Counted from the stretch's first letter, positions 1-8,979 are shown. The stretch is DNA of 64,000 nucleotides from Sphingomonas sp. YR710 (GCF_900101455.1 NZ_FMZJ01000004.1:62001-126000), one strand, 5' to 3'. Made by a program: numbers and translations. Notes: generated from the sequence alone by a model not told the origin.

Positions 1-334
1 CCCATTCACCGATTTCGATGCCGGGCTCGACGGCGCCGATGTGGTGATGATGCTCAGGCTGCAGAATGAGCGGATGGCGGGCGGTTATCTGCCCTCCCCG
101 CGCGAATATCATGCCTTGTACGGGCTCACACCCGAGCGGCTGGAGCGCACCGCGCCCGATGCGCTGGTGATGCATCCGGGGCCGATGAACCGGGGCGTGG
201 AGATCACGAGCAGCGTGGCCGATCATCCGACACGATCGGCCATCACCGAACAGGTCGAAATGGGGGTAGCCGTGCGCATGGCTTGCCTCGACGTGCTGAC
301 ACGCGGCCGCCGCGGGATCGAGGGCTGGGCATGA
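1..334 (+). CDS. pyrB: Aspartate carbamoyltransferase catalytic subunit, C-terminal part (5'-truncated)
   Basis: Cytoplasmic ATCase joins carbamoyl phosphate to aspartate in the second step of UMP synthesis. Only the last 110 or so codons are present, read from base 2 to a TGA at 332-334; the start lies left of the window. The visible part has the carbamoyltransferase C-terminal domain: the MMLRLQNER segment, the [20 protein letters not shown] stretch (the HPGP loop helps bind substrate) and a closing [14 protein letters not shown] helix. The stop overlaps the next gene's ATG as ATGA, so the two are translationally coupled. Assignment is confident; what is missing is simply outside the window. 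Confidence 0.93.
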   Translation, partial: PFTDFDAGLDGADVVMMLRLQNERMAGGYLPSPREYHALYGLTPERLERTAPDALVMHPGPMNRGVEITSSVADHPTRSAITEQVEMGVAVRMACLDVLTRGRRGIEGWA

Positions 335-1560
335 CCGCACCGCTCGCCATAATGAACGCCCGGCTCGTTGATCCGGTCGCCGGGATCGTCACCGAAGGCG
401 GCGTGCTGATCCGCGATCGCCACATCGCTGCCGTCGGCGCATTCGACATTCCCGCCGGTTGCGAGACGATCGACGCCAGGCGCGCTTTTGTCGGGCCGGG
501 TCTGGTCGATCTGGGCAGCTTCGCGATCGACATGCCGGCCTTTGCCGCCGGCGGCATCACCCGCGCCGCCTTGATGCCCGATCAATCGCCACCGCTCGAT
601 CATGCCGCGCTGGTCCAACGCGCGGCGGCGGCCGGCAAGCCCGATGTCTGGATCCATCCTATCGCGGCCGCCACAACGGGGCTCGCGGGCAGCGATCTCG
701 CCGAAATCGGGCTGATGAAGGCGGCCGGGGCCTGCGCGATCGCGACCGGGCGGCGCTGGATCGCCGACAGCGGCGTGATGTACCGGTTGCTCAGCTATGC
801 GCGCGCGCTCGACATGCTCGTCATCGTCCATGCCGAGGACAATGGCCTGACCGACAATGCCGTTGCCACCGATGGCGAGATGGCGACCCGGCTTGGGCTC
901 GCCTCGGCGCCCGCGGTGGCCGAGGCGATGGCGGTCGCACGCGATCTGGCCCTCGCCGAAGAAACCGGGGCACGGCTGCACTTCCGCCAGCTCACCACCG
1001 CGGCATCGTTCGATCTGGTGCGTTCCGCCAAAAAGCGCGGCGTAGCGGTCACCTGTGGTATCAGCCCCGCCCATCTGCTGCTGTCCGACATCGCGATCGG
1101 CGGTTTTCGTACCTTCGCGAGGCTGTCGCCCCCGCTCCGCTGCGAGGATGATCGCAAGGCGGCGATCGCCGCGATCGCCGACGGCACGATCGACCTGATC
1201 TGCTCGAGCCACGATCCGCAGGGGCCGGAGGCCAAGCGCCTGCCCTATGCGGATGCGGAAGCCGGCATGTCGGGCGCGGAAACCTTGCTGACCCTGGCGC
1301 TGGTGCTCGTGCGCGACGGTGCGATCGACCTGCCTGGCCTGATCGGCAAATTGTCGACGGTACCGGCTCGGCTCCTCGGCGTGCCGGGCGGCGCGCTGGC
1401 GGTGGGCGACGAGGCCGATCTGATCCTGTTCGATCCCGATCTGCCCTGGCGGATCGAATCCGATCGGATGGTGGGCGGCGCGGGCAATACGCCGTTCGAT
1501 GGCCTGCCCGTACAAGGCAAGGTGCTCCGCACGATCAAGGGCGGTGTGCCGGTCGGCTAG
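331..1560 (+). CDS. Dihydroorotase-like protein lacking catalytic metal ligands (PyrC' type)
   Basis: A 409-residue amidohydrolase-fold protein starting at the ATG that overlaps the pyrB stop (ATGA). The fold signatures are present: N-terminal beta sandwich, PGLVDLGSF where active enzymes have PGLVDxHxH, a VIVHAEDNG segment, and a C-terminal [14 protein letters not shown] return to the sandwich. The HxH zinc motif is replaced by LGSF. The usual ATDHAPH segment reads CSSHDPQ, so the catalytic Asp is a Ser. It therefore probably cannot hydrolyse dihydroorotate. By analogy with Pseudomonas PyrC', it may be a structural partner needed for ATCase assembly, and a true dihydroorotase should lie elsewhere. 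The stop overlaps the convergent SPOR gene (shared CTAG). Confidence 0.82.
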   Translation: MTAPLAIMNARLVDPVAGIVTEGGVLIRDRHIAAVGAFDIPAGCETIDARRAFVGPGLVDLGSFAIDMPAFAAGGITRAALMPDQSPPLDHAALVQRAAAAGKPDVWIHPIAAATTGLAGSDLAEIGLMKAAGACAIATGRRWIADSGVMYRLLSYARALDMLVIVHAEDNGLTDNAVATDGEMATRLGLASAPAVAEAMAVARDLALAEETGARLHFRQLTTAASFDLVRSAKKRGVAVTCGISPAHLLLSDIAIGGFRTFARLSPPLRCEDDRKAAIAAIADGTIDLICSSHDPQGPEAKRLPYADAEAGMSGAETLLTLALVLVRDGAIDLPGLIGKLSTVPARLLGVPGGALAVGDEADLILFDPDLPWRIESDRMVGGAGNTPFDGLPVQGKVLRTIKGGVPVG

Positions 1561-2756
1561 GCAGCGGGGTTCCGTTCGCCTCCGCGCGACGCCCATTCCA
1601 GCGGGCGGTCGCCAGACGATCCGCGCACGAAGCAATCCCCGCCCCGGCTTTTGATCAGCCGACACAACCGTATCGCAGCGCGCTGCGAGGCAAAGCCGCC
1701 AATCGACAATCGGTGCAACGTCGTATTGGATTGGGCCAAAGGCACGTCGGCTTCCGCCGGGACATAATTTGTCAGAAACACGTTCCTGCCGCTGATGCGC
1801 GACCAAGCCAGCTGGGTCTGCCGGGAAGAGTGATAGGCGCCGATCTGAACGACATAGCGCCCGCCGATGCGCACCTTCGGAATGCCCGCGAGCGCTTTTG
1901 GCCTCGGATCGAGCGCTTTGGCCGACGGTGATGGGGGCGACGCCTCAGCGGCAACGATCGCGATGACGGGAGTAGTCCCCGCTGCGACGGCCGGAGTGAC
2001 GGCGACCGCCTCGGCCGTTTGCGCCGAACCTGCCGAAGCCGGCAACGCCAAAGCGAGTGCAACGGGCTGCCCGGGATCGACCTGCGGGACAATCCCCAGC
2101 ATAGCCGTCACCCGATCGGCTGAATGCGGCACAGCCTGGGCGATTTTCGCCCAATGGTGAAGGCGACCGGGCAACTGATCGGCCGGTATATCCTGCGATG
2201 CCGTTGCCACAGCATCGTTCCAGTGGCCTTGCAGGGCATAGACAAACGCCAGATTCAACTTAGTCCGTGCGTCAGCCCCAGCCTGCCTCGCCGCCGCTTC
2301 GAGCACCGACTGCGCCTCATCAACCTGCCCGGCCAGAGCGAGCGCAAGGCCGAGGTCTGCAGCCGGAGCGCAGCTTCGGACCCTGGCGAGCAGCGAACGG
2401 GCGTCCTCGTCGCGTCCCTGCTGAAGCATCGCCACGGCCGCCATGACACCGGCCTGCCCATGCGCCGGATCGAGCGTAAGCGTATCGGAAAAGGCCGATC
2501 CCGCCGAAACAAAACGCCCTGCGGATAAATAGGCGCGGCCAAGCCGATAGCGCGCACCAGAATCCAGCGGCGCCGCTGCGACCGCCCGTTCAGCCTGCGA
2601 CACGGAGGAAATGGCCGACGGTGCCGATGCGGCGATGGGAATGCGGCGCGGCGCAGCTTGACCGAGGCTGGGACGAGGCGATGGTGCGGTAGAACAGCCG
2701 CACAGCGTGGCCGCAACCATCAACCCCGTAAGCGCCAATCCAACCAGTTTCCGCAT
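1557..2756 (-). CDS. Lipoprotein with TPR repeats and C-terminal SPOR domain
   Basis: The longest frame begins further upstream, but the ATG at 2756 gives a clean lipoprotein signal (MRKLVGLALTG, then a hydrophobic core and a CGCS lipobox). The mature protein of about 375 residues has TPR-like helices at roughly residues 60-200 (ARYRLGRAYLSAGRF, AAVAMLQQGRDEDARSLL). An Ala/Pro-rich linker follows, then a SPOR domain (RYVVQIGAYHSSRQTQLAWSRI ... LSIGGFASQRAAIRLCRLIKSRGGDCFV). SPOR domains bind denuded septal peptidoglycan, so a periplasmic role in cell-wall or division work is likely. It is divergent from another SPOR gene 170 bp away. No narrower function can be read. Confidence 0.8.
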   Translation of the reverse strand: MRKLVGLALTGLMVAATLCGCSTAPSPRPSLGQAAPRRIPIAASAPSAISSVSQAERAVAAAPLDSGARYRLGRAYLSAGRFVSAGSAFSDTLTLDPAHGQAGVMAAVAMLQQGRDEDARSLLARVRSCAPAADLGLALALAGQVDEAQSVLEAAARQAGADARTKLNLAFVYALQGHWNDAVATASQDIPADQLPGRLHHWAKIAQAVPHSADRVTAMLGIVPQVDPGQPVALALALPASAGSAQTAEAVAVTPAVAAGTTPVIAIVAAEASPPSPSAKALDPRPKALAGIPKVRIGGRYVVQIGAYHSSRQTQLAWSRISGRNVFLTNYVPAEADVPLAQSNTTLHRLSIGGFASQRAAIRLCRLIKSRGGDCFVRGSSGDRPLEWASRGGERNPAA

Positions 2757-2926
2757 TGCGCATCCCCGAGCCGGACGCCCGCGCCCCGCCAGCCAAGCGC
2801 CTGCCACAATCATGGCTAATGATTGGTTAAGGCGCCCACTGACATCGCATAAACAGATGTCGCGATAGTGGTCCAAAGGCGCTATCACTCGGCCCAATCA
2901 GGGTATGAAAACGGGATTTTCCGGGG

Positions 2927-3961
2927 ATGAGAGCTTTATTGATCGGCTGCGGCCTGCTGGCCACCATCGCCGCGCCGGCACTTGCCGGTGTCAAGGAAGG
3001 CGTCGATGCGTGGCTTGCCGGCGATTATCCGAAGGCCGTTGGCGAATGGCGAATTCCTGCGCAGAATGGCGACGCTGACGCCCAGTTCAATATGGGCCAG
3101 GCCTATAAGCTCGGCCGTGGCGTTGCCGCCGATCAGGCGATTGCGATGGACTGGTATCGCAAGGCCGCAATGGCGAACCACGAACAGGCCCAGGCGGTGC
3201 TCGGACTGACGCTGTTCCAGTCCGGGCAGCGCGACGAGGCCATGACCTGGCTGAAGAAAGCCGCCGACCATGGCGAGCCGCGCGCGCAATATGTTGTCGG
3301 CACGGCCTATTTCAACGGCGATTCGCTACCGAAGGATTGGGCACGCGCATATGCGTTGATGACGCGTGCCAAGGCGGCCGGTGTAGGTGCGGCCAGTACC
3401 AGCCTGGCACAGATGGATCTGCTCATTCCCGAGAATCAACGCCAGGCCGGGCTTTCGCTGGCGCGCGAGATGGAACGAACCGAAAAACTCTCAATGGTCG
3501 ATACCGGCACCGGATCGAGCCCCCTGACGATGCGTTCGAGCGTCGCGCCGCATGTGGCTTCCAACACTCCGGCACCAATCGGCCAGGTCAACGTACCACC
3601 GTCGCAGCCAAGTGCTCCGCCGCCCGCGATATTGGCTCCTGCACCGGCCACAAAGCCCCCGGCCGTCGTTGCTCCTGCGGTCAAGCCGGCACCGGTAAGA
3701 TCCCAACCGGTCATCACTCCGGCTCCGGGCGGGAGTTGGAGGATTCAGCTTGGCGCCTTCTCCTCTGAGGCCGCCGCCAAAGCCGCCTGGGCCCGGATTT
3801 CGGGATCCGCAGCGTCGATAAAATCGCTCTCACCCAGCTATGTGACAGCCGGCACCTTCACGCGCCTCCAGGCCGGGCCATTGGCATCGCATGCCACAGC
3901 CGATCAGGCGTGCGCCACCGTAAAGGCAGGCGGATCTGCCTGCTTCCCCGTAGCTCCGTGA
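2927..3961 (+). CDS. Periplasmic Sel1-repeat protein with C-terminal SPOR domain
   Basis: 344 residues. Signal peptide MRALLIGCGLLATIAAPALA, then three Sel1-like repeats at about residues 40-150 (DADAQFNMGQAYKLGRGV, EQAQAVLGLTLFQSGQRDEA, PRAQYVVGTAYFNGDSLP). A long Pro/Ala/Val-rich linker runs over about 190-265, and a SPOR domain closes the protein (WRIQLGAFSSEAAAKAAW ... RLQAGPLASHATADQACATVKAGGSACF). It is probably a periplasmic peptidoglycan-binding scaffold. The ATG at 2927 sits directly after CCGGGG, a poor Shine-Dalgarno, and no better in-frame start precedes it. Its architecture matches the divergent gene on the left except that Sel1 replaces classical TPR, so the two are likely functional relatives. 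Confidence 0.82.
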   Translation: MRALLIGCGLLATIAAPALAGVKEGVDAWLAGDYPKAVGEWRIPAQNGDADAQFNMGQAYKLGRGVAADQAIAMDWYRKAAMANHEQAQAVLGLTLFQSGQRDEAMTWLKKAADHGEPRAQYVVGTAYFNGDSLPKDWARAYALMTRAKAAGVGAASTSLAQMDLLIPENQRQAGLSLAREMERTEKLSMVDTGTGSSPLTMRSSVAPHVASNTPAPIGQVNVPPSQPSAPPPAILAPAPATKPPAVVAPAVKPAPVRSQPVITPAPGGSWRIQLGAFSSEAAAKAAWARISGSAASIKSLSPSYVTAGTFTRLQAGPLASHATADQACATVKAGGSACFPVAP

Positions 3962-4040
3962 ACCTGCCTGCTCGTCCTTAACGCTATTTTTGCGCTTGGT
4001 AATTATAGCGGCTGCATTCAATGTTCGGGTGAGAGTGTGA

Positions 4041-4358
4041 ATGGCAAGCCAGATCAGCAAGGGTACCCTGCGCATGGCGAGTCGCTGGCGCAGGCAAAGG
4101 CTCTGCATCCTCACGGCGGCTGATCGCCCGACCCTTGTCGGACTTCGGAGCATTTCTGGAAGCGGCGCCCGACTCGAAACCGATCAGCCCCCGGCCCTGG
4201 GATCGCGGGTCGAATTGCGACACCCCGAAGCCGGCGTGATCACAGGCTTCGTCACCGGCCATACCGAAGACGGGATCCAACTAGGCTTTCCTGGCGACGA
4301 GCGCGCCGTAGCCTTTGCCCTGGGTGCAATCGTTTCGGATATGACCCGCGCCGATTGA
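4041..4358 (+). CDS. PilZ domain protein
   Basis: A 105-residue stand-alone PilZ domain. The N-terminal arginine cluster RWRRQRL resembles the RxxxR half of the cyclic-di-GMP motif. The SISGSGARLE strand corresponds to the (D/N)xSxxG half with the acidic residue replaced by S, so ligand binding is possible but uncertain. ELRHPEAGVITGFVTGH and EDGIQLGF fit later beta strands of the barrel. It probably senses c-di-GMP or acts as a degenerate adaptor. The ATG is preceded by a GAGAG stretch. It converges with the DUF808 gene, 14 bp away. Confidence 0.7.
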   Translation: MASQISKGTLRMASRWRRQRLCILTAADRPTLVGLRSISGSGARLETDQPPALGSRVELRHPEAGVITGFVTGHTEDGIQLGFPGDERAVAFALGAIVSDMTRAD

Positions 4359-4372
4359 TTATCCGTTCCTCG

Positions 4373-5308
4373 TCAGGCTGCCGGCCGCTTGACCCTGGCA
4401 ATGACGGTCGCGATCGCGCTCCCCACTACCAGTCCTACAATCGCCGAGCCGATCGCTATAACGAACCATTCAGCTACCGCGCGGCCGATCGGTGCGCCGC
4501 GACCGACAATGTCGGCAACATGGTGGAGCACATCGGAAATTTGGCCGAACCCGAAATGATCAAGGCCATGAACTAAAATACCACCGCCGACCCACATCAT
4601 CGCGGCCGTACCAACCCCTGCCAACCCCGTCAGCAGCGGCGGCATCGCCTTGACCAGCCCCCGCCCCATCGCCTGTGCCGCGCGGCTCGCTCTGCCCGCC
4701 AGGTGCAGGCCAACGTCGTCCATCTTCACGATCAACGCCACCACGCCATAAACGCCAACCGTCACGAGCACGCCGACTGTCGCGAGCGCGGCGGCCTGCG
4801 TCAACAGTGGCGCGGTAGCCACTTCAGCAAGCGCAATCGCCATGATCTCGGCCGACAGAATCAAGTCAGTTCGGATAGCGCCCTTGATCTTGGCCCGCTC
4901 CAGATGCGCAGGATCGTCCACCGATGGCCCCGTGTCGTCATGCTGCTCGTGATGGAACAGGAGTTCCAGGACCTTTTCAGCACCTTCGAAGCAGAGGTAG
5001 GCACCACCCAGCATAAGCAGCGGGGTGATCGCCCATGGCGCGAGCGCGCTCAGCGCGAGCGCGGCAGGCAAGAGCAGTAACAGTTTATTGCGCAATGATC
5101 CGATCGCAATGCGTGCGATGATCGGCAATTCTCGATCCGGAGTGAAGCCAACGACATAACGCGGACTGACGGCGGTATCGTCGATCACCACGCCGGCGGC
5201 CTTTGCGCTCGCCTTGCCGGCCGCGGCTGCGACGTCATCGAGCGAAGCGGCCGCAACCCGGGCAATACCTGCAACATCGTCCAACAGCGCGGCCAACCCG
5301 GATGCCAT
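4373..5308 (-). CDS. DUF808 family inner-membrane protein (YedI-like)
   Basis: 311 residues. The ATG at 5308 is preferred over an adjacent TTG because AAGGA lies 7 nt upstream of it. The N-terminal MASGLAALLDDVAGIARVAAASLDDVAAAAGKA and the VIDDTAVSPRYV block are the hallmark of DUF808. A cytosolic stretch follows, then several hydrophobic segments (LLLLLPAALALSALAPWAITPLLMLGG, a pair near 170-200, and two near the C-terminus). The central YLCFEGAEKVLELL motif is also typical. Function in the family is unknown. It appears monocistronic, with 126 bp to the next gene upstream on the same strand. Confidence 0.82.
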   Translation of the reverse strand: MASGLAALLDDVAGIARVAAASLDDVAAAAGKASAKAAGVVIDDTAVSPRYVVGFTPDRELPIIARIAIGSLRNKLLLLLPAALALSALAPWAITPLLMLGGAYLCFEGAEKVLELLFHHEQHDDTGPSVDDPAHLERAKIKGAIRTDLILSAEIMAIALAEVATAPLLTQAAALATVGVLVTVGVYGVVALIVKMDDVGLHLAGRASRAAQAMGRGLVKAMPPLLTGLAGVGTAAMMWVGGGILVHGLDHFGFGQISDVLHHVADIVGRGAPIGRAVAEWFVIAIGSAIVGLVVGSAIATVIARVKRPAA

Positions 5309-5434
5309 CAAAATATCCTTTTCTCAGACCGTTCAGGCCCGTCAGATCGAAACCCAAAAAAGCGCAGACGATCTTTCGGCCGTTACATTGCAGGCCGAAT
5401 AATAAACGAATGCAAAATCTTATCTTACAGTTGC

Positions 5435-6022
5435 TTATTTAAGAGCATTATCAAGCTTTGCGAGCTGCCTGGCGAGCCCCGCAGCTCCACCTGTCGCCAC
5501 AGCCCCCGCCACGTCGGCACGCTGAACGGCCAATTGGCTTACTCCGCCCGAGACAACGTCGACGATCTTCCAGCCGGTGGGCCCCTGACGCATTTGATAG
5601 AGCAGCACATTCTTGCCATCCGCCGATATGATCGTCACCCGCACTACCTTGCTGGCCCCACGGCTGATCACCGCCGGATCGATCACGAATTTCTCGCCGC
5701 TATAAGACGAAAAATTGCGAGCAAGCGATGTCGCCGAATGGTGAATCAGCGCAGCGATCGCCGCCTCGCGATCAACAGCCGAACTCGTCGCCCATTTGGG
5801 ACCAACGACAAGCTGGGCAATCGTTGGCATATCATAATATTCACGCACGATCGGTTCGAACTTGTCGGTCCGCGCCGCCAGTCCACCCTTCGACTTCATT
5901 ACGCCGATAATGGCATCATTGTACAATGCGATGCGCGCCGTCGGGTCGATCGCTTGTGCATGTACGATGGCCGGCACGGCAATTGCGACAAGAGCAGGAA
6001 CAGCAAGCTGATACGCCTTCAC
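5435..6022 (-). CDS. MlaC/Ttg2D (HpnM-like) periplasmic phospholipid-binding protein
   Basis: 195 residues from a GTG start supported by GAGGAG nine nt upstream. A signal peptide ends at VHAQA. The mature part matches the MlaC/toluene-tolerance Ttg2D fold: FEPIVREYYDMPTIAQLVVG near residue 60, a DREAAIAALIHHSATSLARNFSSYSG helix, then strands carrying VVRVTIISADGKNVLLYQMRQGPTGWKIVDVVSGGVS. MlaC proteins ferry phospholipid between outer and inner membranes; the HpnM branch is tied to hopanoid loci. No mlaFED, mlaA or hopanoid gene is visible nearby, so this is an orphan copy and its partners are unknown. Confidence 0.72.
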   Translation of the reverse strand: MKAYQLAVPALVAIAVPAIVHAQAIDPTARIALYNDAIIGVMKSKGGLAARTDKFEPIVREYYDMPTIAQLVVGPKWATSSAVDREAAIAALIHHSATSLARNFSSYSGEKFVIDPAVISRGASKVVRVTIISADGKNVLLYQMRQGPTGWKIVDVVSGGVSQLAVQRADVAGAVATGGAAGLARQLAKLDNALK

Positions 6023-6103
6023 GGTAGAAATCTCCTCAAAAAGACGTCGCTCATCTGTCCTGCTGGCAGAACGCTTGCTGAACGGGCACCGCCGGTTGGA
6101 TCA

Positions 6104-6700
6104 TCATTTGGCGCGGCGTGCCGTGATAATCTGGATCGGCGCCCGGATCATCTGCCCCTTCATCGGCCCCGCCCCGCCCTTGTCGGTCGGCGCCGACAAG
6201 ATCTTACGCACCACATCCATGCCACCGATCACATGCCCGAACGCCGCAAAACCCTGGGCCTCGTCAGAGGTGCCTTTGGTCGCGTCGAGATAAGAATTCG
6301 CACCGACTGTGATGAAGAAATCGCCGGTTGCCGACCCCGGCGCATCACGAGCCATTGAAATGGTACCGTTAACATGCCTGATCCCGGTCTTGCTGGTGGG
6401 CTCATGAGCGATCGATGGCAACATCCGGCGATAGGAATGATTGATCCCGCCTTGAATGAGGCCGGCGCCTCCTGCGCGCGACGCACGATAGAAGGTGGTG
6501 CCGTCGAAGCGTTTTTCATCGACATATCGCAGGAAATTGGCCGTTGTTATCGGCGCACGCTTGCCGTCCAGCTCAACGTGAATGACGCCCTTGCTCGTCT
6601 GCAGGTCGACACGCACCTTGGCAGGCGGCGGTGGTGCGGCCGCAAAAGCCGGAAAGGAGACCGTGGCGAGCAATGCAAACGCGGCGAATCGAGCAATCAT
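6104..6700 (-). CDS. Periplasmic cyclophilin-type peptidyl-prolyl isomerase
   Basis: 198 residues with a signal peptide (MIARFAAFALLATVSFPAFA) followed by a Pro-rich spacer. The cyclophilin domain starts at VRVDLQTSKGVIHVELDGKRAPITTANFLRYVDEKRFDGTTFYR. Later blocks include GTISMARDAPGSATGDFFITVG and GFAAFGHVIGGMDVVRKIL. It is expected to catalyse proline cis-trans isomerisation in exported proteins. The usual substrate-site residues are only partly conserved (F..R near FDGTTFYRAS, ITVG for the FF.T strand), as in many bacterial periplasmic cyclophilins. It is followed 81 bp later by the MlaC-like gene on the same strand, so co-transcription is possible. Confidence 0.85.
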   Translation of the reverse strand: MIARFAAFALLATVSFPAFAAAPPPPAKVRVDLQTSKGVIHVELDGKRAPITTANFLRYVDEKRFDGTTFYRASRAGGAGLIQGGINHSYRRMLPSIAHEPTSKTGIRHVNGTISMARDAPGSATGDFFITVGANSYLDATKGTSDEAQGFAAFGHVIGGMDVVRKILSAPTDKGGAGPMKGQMIRAPIQIITARRAK

Positions 6701-6765
6701 GGGACTAAGCCTAGTCTATTTTCGCGGCTTGGGGAGGCACCCTTACATCAGTCAACGCTGCTATG

Positions 6766-7764
6766 TCAGTGGTGGGCAGGCGCGGCGCAATATTTGCTGC
6801 GCCCACGATTGGCGCGAAGCATCTCGACATAATATGTCGCCATCCCCTGTGCTCTTTTGCCATCTACCGGATCGTCGCCAAGTAACGGCCTTACCTGCTC
6901 GGTCCAGGCAGCGGCGCAGACCGTCTTTGGTTCGGACGATCCGACGCAGGCAATGAACGCATCGAAGCTGTGCCTGTACAGCGCGAACTGCGGCGGAGTC
7001 ATCGGCGGGCCATGCCCCGGGATCAGCGTACGAAACGGCGTGGCGGTTATGCGCGCGAGCGCCCGTTGCCAGCCTTCGGGGCAGGCCGTATCGAGAAAGG
7101 GCGCCGGCAACGTGACAAGATCGCCGGTTACCACGATCCTTGTCTTGCCATCGTAAAGCCAAACATCGCCTGCGGTAGCGGCGTTGGCCGCAAGTCTTAC
7201 CATCAGCTGCCTCCCGGCGATCCGCAGCGAATGCGATCCGATGACCGTCATGTCGGGCCGCAAGGCCGGGCCGTTGGCGATCGTTGCCATGTCGGCGCGA
7301 ATATCGTCGCGCGTTGCCGCAGGCAGCGCGGGATCGTTCAGATAGGGTTCCGACTGGCGCACACTGTCTGGCAGAAAACCCGCGAGAGCGCCGTCAATCG
7401 CCGCGCTTGCATAGACCCGCAGATGGGGAAACGCCGCCCGCAGCGCTGGATTGCCGCTGACATGATCAAGATGCCAGTGGCTGTTGATGATCGCCGCAAT
7501 CGGCTTGCCCTCCTCACGGGCCAGCGCGAGAATGGCGTTGCGATGCCAGACGTGCCGGCCAGTATCGAACACGATCAGACCACCAGGCGCGTCAAATATG
7601 ACGCTATTGCCATCTGGCTGGCGATCCGGAGTGATACCACCGGAGACTGTCCAGACGCCCTTGGCGACCAGAACTGGTACCGGCGGCACTGGTTTCGCAG
7701 CGACGCTCGCGATCGCGCCAGACCCCATCGCCAAGACGAAGCTGAATATCCGCCACCATGCCAT
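6766..7764 (-). CDS. MBL-fold metallo-hydrolase, exported
   Basis: 332 residues. The ATG at 7764 has AGGAAGG five nt upstream and was chosen over a GTG seven codons earlier. An N-terminal hydrophobic signal (WWRIFSFVLAMGSGAIASVAA) suggests export. The metal site is clear: HWHLDH at residues 96-101 (HxHxDH), a VVTGDLV strand carrying the bridging Asp, and PGHGPP with the last His. Substrate is unknown. The layout resembles quinoprotein relay and B3-like hydrolases more than a dedicated beta-lactamase. A C-terminal extension carries extra cysteines. It is upstream of the cyclophilin gene in the same orientation, 65 bp apart. Confidence 0.8.
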   Translation of the reverse strand: MAWWRIFSFVLAMGSGAIASVAAKPVPPVPVLVAKGVWTVSGGITPDRQPDGNSVIFDAPGGLIVFDTGRHVWHRNAILALAREEGKPIAAIINSHWHLDHVSGNPALRAAFPHLRVYASAAIDGALAGFLPDSVRQSEPYLNDPALPAATRDDIRADMATIANGPALRPDMTVIGSHSLRIAGRQLMVRLAANAATAGDVWLYDGKTRIVVTGDLVTLPAPFLDTACPEGWQRALARITATPFRTLIPGHGPPMTPPQFALYRHSFDAFIACVGSSEPKTVCAAAWTEQVRPLLGDDPVDGKRAQGMATYYVEMLRANRGRSKYCAAPAHH

Positions 7765-7922
7765 GACAACCTTCCTGCCCCGCACAACGCAATCGGCGCA
7801 GCGTCAGGGCTTCGCGCAATGCTGTCACGGTATTTTCGACGAAACCCTTCAATTCACCGCACCAGAAGCGCATTCCGCCGGAACAGACGGACCCGATCGA
7901 TGCGCTCTGGGGTTGGTTGCGC

Positions 7923-8918
7923 ATGAGATATGAATATTCCCCGCTCCGCCAGGGCATGACCGCAGCAGCTGCGGTTCTCGCCCTTTCCGCCACCCCGCTG
8001 TTTGCGCAGAGCATTGACGCGCCCCCAGCCGATGCATCGGCACCCGTTCTGGTGATACCACCGCCTGCTACGCCCAGTGTCACGACAGCGACCGCACCTG
8101 CACCTTCTGTTATGACCGGGTCCGCCACGGTTTCGCCGCTCGCAAGTGCCAACAGCACGCTGGAAAAGGTCGCGACCGAAATCAAAGCAGAGTCCACGGA
8201 CACGGCACAGCCGGCCGCGACCGCCAAACCCGCACGCGCGACTGCGACCAAACTCGCGGCGGCTCCCCCTTCGACCCATCCTGTCGTGCGGCCGACCCCG
8301 GTACAAGCGGACGTGCAAAAAGTTGCGCCACCAGCGGCAGTTGCAGTCGCGCCGCCCATCGTACAGTCGGTGCCTAAGGCTCCACCACAGGCAATCGTGC
8401 AGAAGTCGCCGAGCGACGAAACGCTGCCGATCGCCGGCCTAGCTGGCGCTTGCTTCCTGGCCCTGGCCGGCGGCGCATTCGCAATGACCCGCCGTAAGCG
8501 GAATCAGGAGGATCTCAACGATCTCAACGAAGCCGCGATCGTGCCGGTCGCAAGCCCGCCCACAAATGCGAGCACCATGCCGGCTTATGCTGCCGCGGAT
8601 AGCGCGGCCCCGCCGTCAGCCGTTCCTGCGACCACCCTGCCGACCGGTTTCGATATCTCGCGTTTCGGCCGCCATGTGCAGGCTGCATATCGCGGGCCGA
8701 CACCGGATAATCCGTCGCTATCGCTGAAGAAGCGGTTGAAAATTGCGAGCTTCTTTGACCAGCGCGAGCGCATGGCGGCAGAAGTGCAACTCGATAGGCC
8801 CGTCAATTCGCAGGTTGCCCGAACCGAAATCCCGGCCGCCAACCGCAGGACGGACCATGTCGTCACCAAGGTGAGATGGCCGTCGCGCCCCGGGTTACGA
8901 ACGTCATTTCAAAGCTGA
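7923..8918 (+). CDS. Exported Ala/Pro/Thr-rich protein with one transmembrane segment, unknown function
   Basis: 331 residues from the ATG at 7923; an ATG at 7956 starts closer to the signal peptide and cannot be excluded. An N-terminal signal (TAAAAVLALSATPLFAQ) leads into about 140 low-complexity residues rich in Ala, Pro, Thr and Val. Next come ETLPIAGLAGACFLALAGGAFAMTRRKRN, a hydrophobic stretch with a basic stop-transfer tail, and then about 160 residues of probable cytosolic tail ending in basic segments (SLKKRLKIASFFDQRERM). The LPIAG-TM-RRKR arrangement superficially looks like an LPXTG anchor, but no sortase is expected here. I do not recognise the family. Confidence 0.6.
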   Translation: MRYEYSPLRQGMTAAAAVLALSATPLFAQSIDAPPADASAPVLVIPPPATPSVTTATAPAPSVMTGSATVSPLASANSTLEKVATEIKAESTDTAQPAATAKPARATATKLAAAPPSTHPVVRPTPVQADVQKVAPPAAVAVAPPIVQSVPKAPPQAIVQKSPSDETLPIAGLAGACFLALAGGAFAMTRRKRNQEDLNDLNEAAIVPVASPPTNASTMPAYAAADSAAPPSAVPATTLPTGFDISRFGRHVQAAYRGPTPDNPSLSLKKRLKIASFFDQRERMAAEVQLDRPVNSQVARTEIPAANRRTDHVVTKVRWPSRPGLRTSFQS

Positions 8919-8940
8919 ATGTCTAGCCTAACCCCTCGCA

Positions 8941-8979
8941 CGACATCCCGCCGCGCAGATTGCGCGTGGCGGGATGTCG
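8941..8979. terminator. Strong hairpin downstream of the 7923 gene
   Basis: Perfect 12-bp inverted repeat, CGACATCCCGCC (8941-8952) with GGCGGGATGTCG (8968-8979). Its loop holds a second small GCGC/GCGC pairing. It lies 22 bp after the stop of the exported protein. There is no U-tract, so it may be a Rho-assisted terminator or an RNA-stability structure. Confidence 0.5.

Noticed and set aside
223-1806. Long open frame of 527 codons on the minus strand
   Set aside because: It is antisense to the pyrB/pyrC' region, Arg/Asp/Gln-rich with no domain, as expected from GC-rich codon bias on the opposite strand of a real gene. The same applies to other long antisense frames such as those over dnaX, ppdK, ilvD and tamB.
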